DNA from: Pontibacter roseus DSM 17521 | GTDB lineage: Bacteria > Bacteroidota > Bacteroidia > Cytophagales > Hymenobacteraceae | Length of the DNA: 64,000 nt | Assembly (NCBI RefSeq): GCF_000373265.1 | Contig: NZ_KB890767.1 | Span: forward strand, 266,299-330,298 | Reading direction: 5' to 3' | Shown here: one piece after another, positions 8,874 through 17,355 of the stretch | Layout of the letters: every line of letters begins with the position of its first letter | How positions within the stretch are numbered: the first letter of the stretch is position 1 | Made by a program: the position numbers and the translations under genes | Notes under the pieces: model-generated | The model's database searches: none | The model's input: only the letters and a program-made list of their open reading frames with translations | Told to the model about the DNA's origin: nothing

Positions 8874-9854
8874 ATGGCTAAAATAACATTTGACGGCATC
8901 GAGGTAGAGGTTGAAGATGGAACCACCATCCTGCAGGCCGCCCGTAAAATCGGCGGTGATGTAGTGCCTCCTGCCATGTGCTTTTATACCCCGCTGAAAG
9001 GCAGTGGCGGAAAGTGCCGTGTGTGCCTGGTGAAGGTGACGCAAGGCTCTGCCCGCGACCCACGCCCTATGCCGAAACTGGTGGCCTCGTGCATCACACC
9101 AGTACAGGATGGCATGGTGGTGGAGAACACGACCAACGAAGAAGTGCTAAACGCCCGCAAGGGTATCGTGGAGATGCTGCTCATCAACCACCCGCTCGAT
9201 TGCCCTATCTGCGATCAGGCCGGTGAGTGTGACCTGCAAAACCTCTCCTATGAGCACGGCGTGAGCGCCATCCGCTACGAAGAGGAACGGCGCACGTTCA
9301 ACAAAGTGGATTTAGGTCCCTACATCCAGCTGCACATGACGCGCTGCATCCTGTGCTACCGCTGTGTGTATACCGCCGACCAGATTACGGAGAAGCGTGT
9401 GCATGGTGTGTTGGGTCGTGGCGACGCTGCCGAAATCGGGACTTACATCGAGAACGTGATTGACAACGACTTCTCGGGCAACGTGATTGACGTGTGCCCC
9501 GTGGGAGCCTTGACAGACAAGACCTGGCGCTTCAAGAACCGGGTATGGTTCACCAAGCCGATGGACGCTCATCGAGACTGCCCTACCTGCAGCGGTAAAG
9601 TAACGCTGTGGACACGGGGTGACCAGGTGCTGCGCGTGACGGCCCGCAAGGACGAGTACGCCGAGGTGGAGGAGTTCATCTGCAACACCTGCCGCTTCGA
9701 CAAGAAAGAGGTGAGTGACTGGACCATTGAAGGCCCACGCCACATCGACAGGGGGTCCGTGATATCGGCCAACCACTACGAACTGCCGGTGGTGAATGTG
9801 CCGATTGTGCCGAACCTGCCAAAATCTACCGTTAAAAAAATGCCACAGGAATAA
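8874..9854 (+). CDS. nuoG: NADH-quinone oxidoreductase subunit G, short form (iron-sulfur part only)
   Basis: A 326-residue protein covering only the N-terminal third of classical NuoG (usually 700-900 residues). It has the ferredoxin-like N1b domain, the HPLDCPICDQAGEC motif (N5) and CILCYRC plus CPVGAL (N4). The molybdopterin-oxidoreductase domain is absent, and nuoH begins four bases after the stop, so this looks like the natural length. The region matching the N7 site has C236-x2-C239, valine at the third position and C270-x2-C273 (see findings). Start is the ATG at 8874 rather than the upstream TTG at 8844. Confidence 0.9.
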   Translation: MAKITFDGIEVEVEDGTTILQAARKIGGDVVPPAMCFYTPLKGSGGKCRVCLVKVTQGSARDPRPMPKLVASCITPVQDGMVVENTTNEEVLNARKGIVEMLLINHPLDCPICDQAGECDLQNLSYEHGVSAIRYEEERRTFNKVDLGPYIQLHMTRCILCYRCVYTADQITEKRVHGVLGRGDAAEIGTYIENVIDNDFSGNVIDVCPVGALTDKTWRFKNRVWFTKPMDAHRDCPTCSGKVTLWTRGDQVLRVTARKDEYAEVEEFICNTCRFDKKEVSDWTIEGPRHIDRGSVISANHYELPVVNVPIVPNLPKSTVKKMPQE

Positions 9855-9857
9855 CCC

Positions 9858-10913
9858 ATGGATTCTGTAGACCTCATTTATAAAGCCATTTACATCCTGG
9901 TCATTTTCGGCATCACCCTGCTGATTGCGACCTATTCCACGTACTTTGAGCGTAAAATCGCGGCTTTCATACAGGACCGTGTAGGCCCGAATAGAGCCGG
10001 CCCGATGGGTCTGCTGCAGCCGCTGGCCGACGCCGGCAAGCTTTTCTTCAAGGAGGAGTTCATTCCGGGCAAAGCGAACAAAGTACTCTTCATCCTAGGT
10101 CCAGGTATAGCCATGCTGGTGGCGTCCATGTCGAGCGCCGTTATCCCGTTTGGTGATATGCTCATCGTGGGTGGCCGTGAGGTATACCTGCAGGCAATAG
10201 AAGTGAACATCGGAGTGCTCTACATCTTCGGGGTGGTATCGCTGGGGGTTTATGGCCTGATGATTGGTGGCTGGGCTTCGAACAACAAGTTTTCCCTGCT
10301 GGGCGCTATCCGTGCGGCTTCTCAGAACATCTCCTATGAACTGGCCATGGGCCTTTCGCTGATTGCGGTGCTGATGCTGAGCGGCTCACTGTCGCTACGC
10401 GTGATTGCGGAGCAGCAGGCGGGCTTCAACTGGAACATCTGGTACCAGCCACTCGGCTTCCTGATTTTCCTGGTATGTGCCTTTGCTGAGACCAACAGAA
10501 CGCCATTCGACTTACCAGAAAGTGAGGCCGAACTGATTGGCGGCTACCACACCGAGTATAGCTCCATGAAACTGGGTATGTACCTGTTTGCCGAATACAT
10601 CAACATCTTTGTTGTGTCTGCCGTGATGTCTACGCTCTACTTTGGCGCTTATAACTTCCCATTCATGGAGAACCTGCGCAATGCGTTCAGTGACCCGGTG
10701 CTGGGCAACAACGTGGTGACGCTGGTGGGAGTGGCTGTGATGTTTGCGAAGATTTTCGCCTTTATCTTCTTCTTCATGTGGGTGCGCTGGACGTTGCCGC
10801 GCTTCCGCTACGACCAATTGATGAAGCTGGGCTGGAACATCCTGATTCCGTTGGCCATCCTGAACATCCTGCTGACAGGCGGCGGTATCCTGCTGAAAGA
10901 CTATTTATTTTAA
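9858..10913 (+). CDS. nuoH: NADH-quinone oxidoreductase subunit H
   Basis: A 351-residue membrane subunit at the joint between peripheral and membrane arms, forming part of the quinone channel. About eight hydrophobic segments are visible, and the RVGPNRAGPMGLLQPLAD motif and the AETNRTPFDLPESEAEL loop are both intact. Confidence 0.96.
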   Translation: MDSVDLIYKAIYILVIFGITLLIATYSTYFERKIAAFIQDRVGPNRAGPMGLLQPLADAGKLFFKEEFIPGKANKVLFILGPGIAMLVASMSSAVIPFGDMLIVGGREVYLQAIEVNIGVLYIFGVVSLGVYGLMIGGWASNNKFSLLGAIRAASQNISYELAMGLSLIAVLMLSGSLSLRVIAEQQAGFNWNIWYQPLGFLIFLVCAFAETNRTPFDLPESEAELIGGYHTEYSSMKLGMYLFAEYINIFVVSAVMSTLYFGAYNFPFMENLRNAFSDPVLGNNVVTLVGVAVMFAKIFAFIFFFMWVRWTLPRFRYDQLMKLGWNILIPLAILNILLTGGGILLKDYLF

Positions 10914-10934
10914 ACTATAGTACCGAAATTTGAA

Positions 10935-10978
10935 TGTTGGCCCGCCAGCGTCTGTTCATATAGACGGCTAAGCCAACA
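10935..10978 (+). other. Stem-loop in the nuoH-nuoI spacer
   Basis: Inverted 7-base arms at 10935-10941 and 10972-10978 enclose a smaller GTCT/AGAC pair. No T run follows. It could be an mRNA processing or stability element within the operon; that role is only a guess. Confidence 0.3.
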
Positions 10979-10995
10979 ATCATAATCGACACGAA

Positions 10996-11505
10996 ATGGA
11001 ACCACTATCAAATAGAAGAAAGAGTGTAGCACAAAAGGAAATGACGTTCTCCGAGAGAATGTACCTTCCTGCTATTGCTCAGGGTTTGGGGATTACATTG
11101 AAACACTTCTTCAAGAAGAAGGCTACCATAAATTACCCGGAAGAGACACGTCAGCGCAGCGACATTTGGCGCGGCCTGCACGTGCTCAAGCGCGACGAGA
11201 ATGGCGCCGAGCGTTGCACGGCCTGCGGTCTGTGCGCCGTGGCCTGCCCTGCTGAGGCCATCACCATGACTGCCGGAGAGCGCAAGACGGGCGAAGAACA
11301 CCTGTACCGCGAGGAGAAGTATGCTGTGACCTATGAGGTGAACATGCTGCGCTGTATCTTCTGCGGCCTGTGCGAAGAAGCCTGCCCGAAAGCGGCTATC
11401 TTCCTGCAGGACGACAAGATTGCCCCGGCCCGCTACGAGCGCGACGAATTCATTTATGGGAAAGACCGCCTGGTAGAGCCCCTCAAAACCACTGAAACCA
11501 AATAG
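10996..11505 (+). CDS. nuoI: NADH-quinone oxidoreductase subunit I
   Basis: A 169-residue ferredoxin-like subunit with two CxxCxxCxxxCP motifs (C74, 77, 80, 84 and C120, 123, 126, 130) that bind [4Fe-4S] clusters N6a and N6b and carry electrons towards N2. The amphipathic N-terminal helix expected of the family is present. Confidence 0.95.
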   Translation: MEPLSNRRKSVAQKEMTFSERMYLPAIAQGLGITLKHFFKKKATINYPEETRQRSDIWRGLHVLKRDENGAERCTACGLCAVACPAEAITMTAGERKTGEEHLYREEKYAVTYEVNMLRCIFCGLCEEACPKAAIFLQDDKIAPARYERDEFIYGKDRLVEPLKTTETK

Positions 11506-11510
11506 AACCG

Positions 11511-12026
11511 ATGACTGACAGTCTGTTTTTCTTCCTTGCTTCGCTGACGCTTCTTTGCGCGCTAATGGTCGTTATCTCCAAGAACCCAGTATATAGCGTT
11601 ATCTTTCTGATACTCACGTTCTTTACCATATCAGCCCATTACATCCTGCTGAACGCACAGTTCCTGGCTGCCGTGAACATCATTGTGTACGCTGGCGCCA
11701 TCATGGTACTCTTCCTGTTCGTACTGATGTTTATCAACTCAGGCAAGAACGCTCAGGGAAAAACGAAGGGGGTGCTGTCGAAAGTAGCAGGAGCCATTGC
11801 CGGGGGCCTGTTGTTCCTGGTGCTCATAGCCGCCTTGAAGGATGTGCAGTTGGAAGCCGTGAACCCGGACACCTACGACTCACAGGTAGGTATGGTGAAG
11901 AACCTGGGACAGGTGCTGTTCACCAAGTATATGCTGCCTTTCCAGTTGGTAGCCGTCCTGTTTCTAGTGGCTATGGTGGGCGCCGTGATGATAGGCAAAC
12001 GCGAAGCCGGAGAGCAGAACTTTTAG
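11511..12026 (+). CDS. nuoJ: NADH-quinone oxidoreductase subunit J
   Basis: A 171-residue membrane subunit with five hydrophobic helices. The third carries the YAGAIMVLFLFVLMF stretch typical of NuoJ/ND6. It is five bases after nuoI and is the last gene of the first nuo block: a strong terminator follows at 12051-12081. Confidence 0.93.
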   Translation: MTDSLFFFLASLTLLCALMVVISKNPVYSVIFLILTFFTISAHYILLNAQFLAAVNIIVYAGAIMVLFLFVLMFINSGKNAQGKTKGVLSKVAGAIAGGLLFLVLIAALKDVQLEAVNPDTYDSQVGMVKNLGQVLFTKYMLPFQLVAVLFLVAMVGAVMIGKREAGEQNF

Positions 12027-12050
12027 TATCTAATCTATATCGATTCAGAA

Positions 12051-12081
12051 AAGCCGAGGCCTACATGCCTCGGTTTTTTTT
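12051..12081 (+). terminator. Strong intrinsic terminator after nuoJ
   Basis: A GC-rich stem (arms 12051-12060 and 12067-12076, one G-T pair) with a 6-base loop runs directly into eight T residues. It lies 24 bases after the nuoJ stop, and its T run overlaps the stop codon of the convergent lipoprotein gene. Confidence 0.8.
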
Positions 12082-13123
12082 ATTGACCGGCTGTGAGGGA
12101 TATCTCCAGCAGCTCTGAGCCTCCCTTGTCATCGTCTGATACCACTACCAACCTATACCTTCCCTTTCCTTCGCGCTTCTTCACCACCAGCGATTCTGCC
12201 TTTCCAGCATAGGGTTTGCCGTCAGCCTGAACAATGAGGGTAGCTGGCACCTCCAATGAATCCTGTTTGCCTATCTCCCTGAAAGGTATGAAGCCTACGT
12301 AGCTTCCCAGCACTTCGCCATCGCCAATGGCATCCTGGGTATCTTCGAGGGAGGCAGTGAAGAACAGCTTATCGTCATACACAAAAGCGCCAGAGAAGCC
12401 AGCCTGCAGGTTCTTGAGCTCGGGCAAACGGAAATAAGCCAGTTCATGTTTGGGTATGCGGCCGCCTGATTCTCCGAGCAAGTACGGGATGAACTCGCCC
12501 AGGCTGAAGGTAATCAAAACGTTCTGCCCGGAGCCGATGGCTCGTTGGAGCAGGTATAGCTTGCCGTGTCCTGCGGCCACCCCTTCAATGTTCAAAGTGG
12601 ACTCCCCCAGCACCTCTTGTGTTTCCAGCTGTTTGTAGAGTGCATCCAAATCGACTTCCTTTGTCGTCGAACCTTCACGGCACAGGCTGTCCCCGCAGAT
12701 ATTGGACAGGAAGGCTTTGCGCCTTTCGGGGGAGGAGCCGGAGCCCAGCATGAGCAAGTAGGGTTTGCCTTGGTACTGGAAGAGGGTCATGCTCTCCAGG
12801 TCCGGCTTCTCGGATTTAGCGATTCGGCCCGTAGCTCCAAACCCGGTGGTGTCGAACAGCGCCACCTGTGACAGGAGCTTGTAGTCCTCATCCAGCCGAT
12901 ACAGGTATGGCGAGTCATCCCCTATCACATAATACTGGTCGCCCAGCAGCTCCAGGCCGGAGGCAGAGGGCAGGCTGTCGTACAGCAGTACTTTCTCTAT
13001 CGTGGCTTTCATCTCCAGTTCAGTATTATGTGCAGTAGCACCGGTAAGCGGTGGTGCCTGCCGACAGGAGACCTGTGACAGCAGCACCCAAAAACATAAA
13101 AAAAACAAGCAATCGGTTTTCAT
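12080..13123 (-). CDS. Lipoprotein of unknown function, possibly beta-propeller, inserted in the nuo locus
   Basis: A 347-residue protein. The ATG at 13123 gives a hydrophobic signal (LFFLCFWVLLSQVSC) with a candidate lipidation cysteine, so I prefer it to the upstream start at 13186. The body has repeated beta-type blocks of the kind SGLELLGDQYYVIGDDS, NIEGVAAGHGKLYLLQR and GFSGAFVYDDKLFFTAS, which suggests a beta-propeller; it resembles Bacteroidota proteins of the DUF6929 type, but I am not sure of the family. No catalytic motif is clear. It points against the nuo genes and separates nuoJ from nuoK. Confidence 0.6.
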   Translation of the reverse strand: MKTDCLFFLCFWVLLSQVSCRQAPPLTGATAHNTELEMKATIEKVLLYDSLPSASGLELLGDQYYVIGDDSPYLYRLDEDYKLLSQVALFDTTGFGATGRIAKSEKPDLESMTLFQYQGKPYLLMLGSGSSPERRKAFLSNICGDSLCREGSTTKEVDLDALYKQLETQEVLGESTLNIEGVAAGHGKLYLLQRAIGSGQNVLITFSLGEFIPYLLGESGGRIPKHELAYFRLPELKNLQAGFSGAFVYDDKLFFTASLEDTQDAIGDGEVLGSYVGFIPFREIGKQDSLEVPATLIVQADGKPYAGKAESLVVKKREGKGRYRLVVVSDDDKGGSELLEISLTAGQ

Positions 13124-13508
13124 CTTGCTCCCGTTAGGATTCGTCTGTTTCCTCCATCTGATTTCCCTGCCATACCTCCTACTCAACTCTATGTGCGGGT
13201 GCGCGAGGCAAGGGGCATTGCCGCCTATACCTGCACGTGGTCAGTCCAGGGAAGAGTGGCAGCCAGAGTCCTTGACTTTACGCACAAACAACAAAAGCGG
13301 TGCCGCCCAATCCTATTTCGACCACTCATTCGCCCTCTAAAGACCGGAAAATCAGGACTAAAGTACAAATCATTAAGAAGAAACCGCAGCCCATGGAGTG
13401 GCGGGAAGAAGATTGGAAATATGTTATGGATTTTACAAAAATGGGGATAACTTTGCGACTCGAATTTTGGATTATAATTTACCAGAAATACGTTCAGCCC
13501 CATAGAAG
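13124..13508. other. Spacer between the lipoprotein gene and nuoK
   Basis: About 385 bases with no convincing gene. It holds one CTATACCT motif near 13224, some A-rich sequence, and TAACTTTG at 13448-13455, which fits the -7 consensus and could start nuoK-N. No good -33 element is visible. Confidence 0.5.
13448..13455 (+). promoter_or_regulatory. Candidate -7 box for nuoKLMN
   Basis: TAACTTTG fits TAnnTTTG and lies 53 bases before the nuoK ATG. A promoter is expected here because a terminator and an opposed gene cut nuoK-N off from nuoA-J. Confidence 0.4.
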
Positions 13509-13838
13509 ATGAACCAAATGCCAGAGGTTATCCGAACCATCCCGCTAGAATTTTACCTCTATTTCAGCTCCGCCCTCTTTGTTATCGGCGTGATAGGTGT
13601 CCTGACCAGACGAAATGCCATTGTTATTTTCATGTGTGTCGAGCTGATGCTCAACGCTGTAAACGTGCTGATGGTCGCCCTGTCGTCATACCGCTCTGAC
13701 CCGAACGGACAGATTTTCGTGTTCTTCATCATGGCTGTGGCGGCTGCGGAAGTGACCGTGGGACTGGCCATCATCGTGATGATATACCGCAACATCCGCT
13801 CCACGGATGTGCAACTGCTGAACTACCTCAAGTGGTAA
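13509..13838 (+). CDS. nuoK: NADH-quinone oxidoreductase subunit K
   Basis: A 109-residue membrane subunit with three helices. The conserved glutamates of the proton path are visible in FMCVELMLNAVN and AAAEVTVGLAI. It could start at 13509 or at the second ATG, 13518. It begins the second nuo block. Confidence 0.93.
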   Translation: MNQMPEVIRTIPLEFYLYFSSALFVIGVIGVLTRRNAIVIFMCVELMLNAVNVLMVALSSYRSDPNGQIFVFFIMAVAAAEVTVGLAIIVMIYRNIRSTDVQLLNYLKW

Positions 13839-13885
13839 GCCACCTCATTTTCAACCTGAATAGCTCAATTAAACCCATACGCTAA

Positions 13886-15847
13886 ATGCAAGAAGTAGTA
13901 ATGCCCATCAACAATCAGGAAATGGCGCTGCTGTGTTTGCTTGTGCCGCTCCTGCCGTTCATAGGCTTTCTGATTAACGGTCTTGGCAACCGCAAATTGC
14001 CTAAGGCCCTGGTAGGCCTGCTGGGCAGTGGCACGGTGCTGGCCTCGTTCCTGATATCGGTATACCTGTTCATAGACTTCACTTCCAATGGCAGCCGCCC
14101 TTACATCGTGGACCTCTACAACTGGTTCACGGTAGGCAGCCTCGAGATTGGTTTCTCGTTCATGATTGACCAGCTCACCCTGCTGATGTTGCTGATGGTG
14201 ACTGGTATAGGTTTCCTGATTCACGTGTACTCGGCCGGCTATATGAGCCATGATGAAGGCTACGGCAAGTTCTTCGCCTACCTCAACCTGTTCATGTTCT
14301 CGATGTTGCTGCTCGTGATGGGCTCTAACTACGTGATGATGTTCGTAGGCTGGGAAGGCGTAGGCCTCTGCTCCTACCTGCTAATTGGCTTCTGGAACAA
14401 GAACCACAACTATAACAACGCCGCCAAGAAAGCCTTCATCATGAACCGCATCGGTGACTTGGGCTTCCTGCTGGGCATTTTCTTGATTTTCATCACCTTC
14501 GGCAGCGTGAGCTACCCGGAGGTGTTCCTGTCTGCCTCGCAGATGACGGGTATGACCGATAGCGGTGTGATGATTGCCATTACGATGCTGCTGTTTGTGG
14601 GGGCGATGGGTAAAAGTGCGCAGATTCCACTGTTCACGTGGCTTCCTGACGCGATGGCGGGTCCTACGCCTGTTTCGGCCCTGATTCACGCCGCTACCAT
14701 GGTGACGGCGGGTATTTACATGGTGCTTCGCTCGAACGTGCTGTATGCACTGGCCCCGACTACGATGGAGTTTATTGCCATCATCGGTCTAATAACTGCC
14801 TTGGTGGCCGCTACCATCGGTCTGGCGCAGAATGACATCAAAAAGGTACTGGCTTACTCTACTGTTTCGCAGTTAGGCTTTATGTTCCTGGCGCTGGGTG
14901 TGATGGCCTTCTCCTCTTCTATCTTCCACGTGCTTACACACGCATTCTTCAAGGCCCTCCTTTTCCTGGGTGCTGGTTCTGTGATTCACGCCGTGAGCAA
15001 CGAGCAGGATATCCGCAACATGGGCGGCTTGCGCAAGTGGTTGCCAATTACGTTTATCACCTTCCTGATTGGTACACTCGCTATTTCAGGTATACCGCCG
15101 TTTGCTGGTTTCTTCTCTAAGGACGAATTGCTGGCGCATGTGTTTGAGCACAACAAGCTGATGTGGGCACTTGGCCTGCTGGCTTCGTTCATGACGGCTT
15201 TCTACATGTTCCGCCTGCTGTTCCTGACCTTCTTCGGCAAGTTCCGTGGCACGGAAGCACAGCGTTCGCACCTGCACGAGTCGCCTTCTTCCATGACCAT
15301 TCCGCTGATTGTGCTGGCTATACTCTCTACAGTAGGTGGTTTCATTGGTCTGCCAGCCGTGTTCAGCGACACGCATACCTTGGGCAACTTCCTGTCGCCT
15401 ATCTACGACTTCGCCCGCCAAGCCAATGCTACGGCGCTGGAGCCGGCGCACATCGACCATGCCACCGAATACATCCTGATGGGGGTTTCGGTCGTGGTGT
15501 CGCTTATCGCCATTGCCATTGCTTATGTGCTGTATGTGAAAAAAGAAACGGTACCCGCTCCGGAAGGCGCCCGTCTGTCTCCGATTCACAACCTCATCTA
15601 CAACAAGTATTACGTTGACGAGATTTACAATGCGGTTATCGTGCGTCCGCTGATGGCCCTGTCTTCCGCCTTCCACCGCTTCGTGGATGTGATTGTAGTA
15701 GATGGCATCGTGAATGGCTTCGGTAAGCTTGTGATGCTGACCGGCCGCACCCTGCGCTATGCACAGAGCGGCGTGATTGGCTTTTACGTGCTCTTGATGG
15801 TGGCCAGCATTGTTCTGATTCTATTTTTAAACTTCTTTATCGGATAA
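13886..15847 (+). CDS. nuoL: NADH-quinone oxidoreductase subunit L
   Basis: A 653-residue antiporter-like proton-pumping subunit with about 15-16 membrane segments and the long lateral helix region at the C-terminus. The GWEGVGLCSYLLIGFW motif near 153 and the SALIHAATMVTAGIY region (conserved lysine and histidines nearby) are intact. Start is the ATG at 13886; an internal ATG at 13901 is possible. Confidence 0.95.
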   Translation: MQEVVMPINNQEMALLCLLVPLLPFIGFLINGLGNRKLPKALVGLLGSGTVLASFLISVYLFIDFTSNGSRPYIVDLYNWFTVGSLEIGFSFMIDQLTLLMLLMVTGIGFLIHVYSAGYMSHDEGYGKFFAYLNLFMFSMLLLVMGSNYVMMFVGWEGVGLCSYLLIGFWNKNHNYNNAAKKAFIMNRIGDLGFLLGIFLIFITFGSVSYPEVFLSASQMTGMTDSGVMIAITMLLFVGAMGKSAQIPLFTWLPDAMAGPTPVSALIHAATMVTAGIYMVLRSNVLYALAPTTMEFIAIIGLITALVAATIGLAQNDIKKVLAYSTVSQLGFMFLALGVMAFSSSIFHVLTHAFFKALLFLGAGSVIHAVSNEQDIRNMGGLRKWLPITFITFLIGTLAISGIPPFAGFFSKDELLAHVFEHNKLMWALGLLASFMTAFYMFRLLFLTFFGKFRGTEAQRSHLHESPSSMTIPLIVLAILSTVGGFIGLPAVFSDTHTLGNFLSPIYDFARQANATALEPAHIDHATEYILMGVSVVVSLIAIAIAYVLYVKKETVPAPEGARLSPIHNLIYNKYYVDEIYNAVIVRPLMALSSAFHRFVDVIVVDGIVNGFGKLVMLTGRTLRYAQSGVIGFYVLLMVASIVLILFLNFFIG

Positions 15848-15859
15848 GGTTCTAAGAAG

Positions 15860-17320
15860 ATGATTACAGCTCTATTACTTTTCTGGCCTGCCCTAGCTGC
15901 ACTGCTGGTGTTGCTGATTAAGGGACAAGGTGCCAAGAAAGTGGCTTTCATAGCAACGCTTGTTGAGTTCGCCATTGCCCTTTTCGCGACCGTGAACTTT
16001 GTACCTGACGCTACCACACAGTTTGCCCTGGACATGCCGTGGGTGGAACGTGCCGGCATCGGCTTCAGCATCGGCATGGATGGCATCAGCCTCCTGATGG
16101 TGCTCCTGACCACGTTCCTGATGCCGCTCATCGTGCTTTCTTCCTTTAAGCACGACTACAAAGACCCGCACGTGTTTTACGCGCTGGTTCTGTTCATGCA
16201 GACCGGCCTGATTGGTGTGTTTGTGGCCATGGATGCGTTTCTGTTCTACTTCTTCTGGGAAGTGGCGCTGATTCCGATTTACTTTATTGCGGCCATCTGG
16301 GGCGGCGCGCGCAGGATACCGGTTACGTTCAAGTTCTTCGTGTACACGATTTTCGGCTCGCTCTTCATGCTGGCGGCCTTCGTATACCTGTACTTCCAGA
16401 CGGCTGGCACAGGTATAGCAGCGCACTCCTCTAACGTGAATGCCTTCTACCAACTGACGTTGGATAGCGCCACGCAGAGCTGGATTTTCTGGTTCCTGTT
16501 CCTAGCCTTCGCCATCAAGATGCCGGTGTTCCCGTTCCATACCTGGCAACCGGATACCTATACAGAATCTCCTACACAAGCAACCATGCTGCTGGCTGGC
16601 ATCATGCTGAAAATGGGTATATACGGTGTGCTGCGCTGGTTGCTCCCGGTGGTGCCGATGGGCGTGAGCCAGTGGGCTGACACCGTACTGGTGCTGTCTA
16701 TCATCGGTATAGTTTACGCCTCCATCATCGCCATACGCCAGCAGGACCTGAAACGCCTGATTGCCTACTCGTCCATCGCGCACGTGGGTTTGATTGCCGC
16801 CGGCATCTTTGCCCTGAACGAGCAGGGTCTGCAGGGTGGTGTGTTGCAGATGCTGAGCCACGGCATCAACGTGGTGGGCTTGTTCTTCATCATCGACATC
16901 ATTTTCCGCCGCACCAATACCCGTGAGATTGCCAGCCTCGGCGGCATCACGCAGACGACGCCGGTGCTCTCCATCATCTTCCTGATTCTGCTCATGGGCT
17001 CGATAGCACTTCCGCTGACAAACGGCTTTATCGGGGAGTTCCTGCTGCTGTCAGGCGTGTTCCAGCACAACTTCTACTTTGGCGCCTTTGCCGGCACGAC
17101 TATTATCCTGGGTTCGGTATACATGCTGCGCATGTTCCAGGGCGTGATGTTCGGCACCAAGTCAGAAGCGACGGAAGGCTTTGCTGACCTGAACTTCAAC
17201 GAGAAGGCGGTGCTGATTCCGTTGGTCATCATGGTGTTCTGGATTGGCCTGTTCCCGAACACGTTCCTGAGCATCTCTGAGCCTGCTGTCGGACAACTGC
17301 TGAGCATTATCAACCGATAG
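15860..17320 (+). CDS. nuoM: NADH-quinone oxidoreductase subunit M
   Basis: A 486-residue antiporter-like subunit with about 14 membrane segments. The FFWEVALIPIYFI motif with its pumping glutamate and the PVFPFHTWQPDTYTESPTQ region are present. It is 12 bases after nuoL. Confidence 0.95.
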   Translation: MITALLLFWPALAALLVLLIKGQGAKKVAFIATLVEFAIALFATVNFVPDATTQFALDMPWVERAGIGFSIGMDGISLLMVLLTTFLMPLIVLSSFKHDYKDPHVFYALVLFMQTGLIGVFVAMDAFLFYFFWEVALIPIYFIAAIWGGARRIPVTFKFFVYTIFGSLFMLAAFVYLYFQTAGTGIAAHSSNVNAFYQLTLDSATQSWIFWFLFLAFAIKMPVFPFHTWQPDTYTESPTQATMLLAGIMLKMGIYGVLRWLLPVVPMGVSQWADTVLVLSIIGIVYASIIAIRQQDLKRLIAYSSIAHVGLIAAGIFALNEQGLQGGVLQMLSHGINVVGLFFIIDIIFRRTNTREIASLGGITQTTPVLSIIFLILLMGSIALPLTNGFIGEFLLLSGVFQHNFYFGAFAGTTIILGSVYMLRMFQGVMFGTKSEATEGFADLNFNEKAVLIPLVIMVFWIGLFPNTFLSISEPAVGQLLSIINR

Positions 17321-17355
17321 TCCGCACACGAAACAAGAAACGATATTACAACGAC

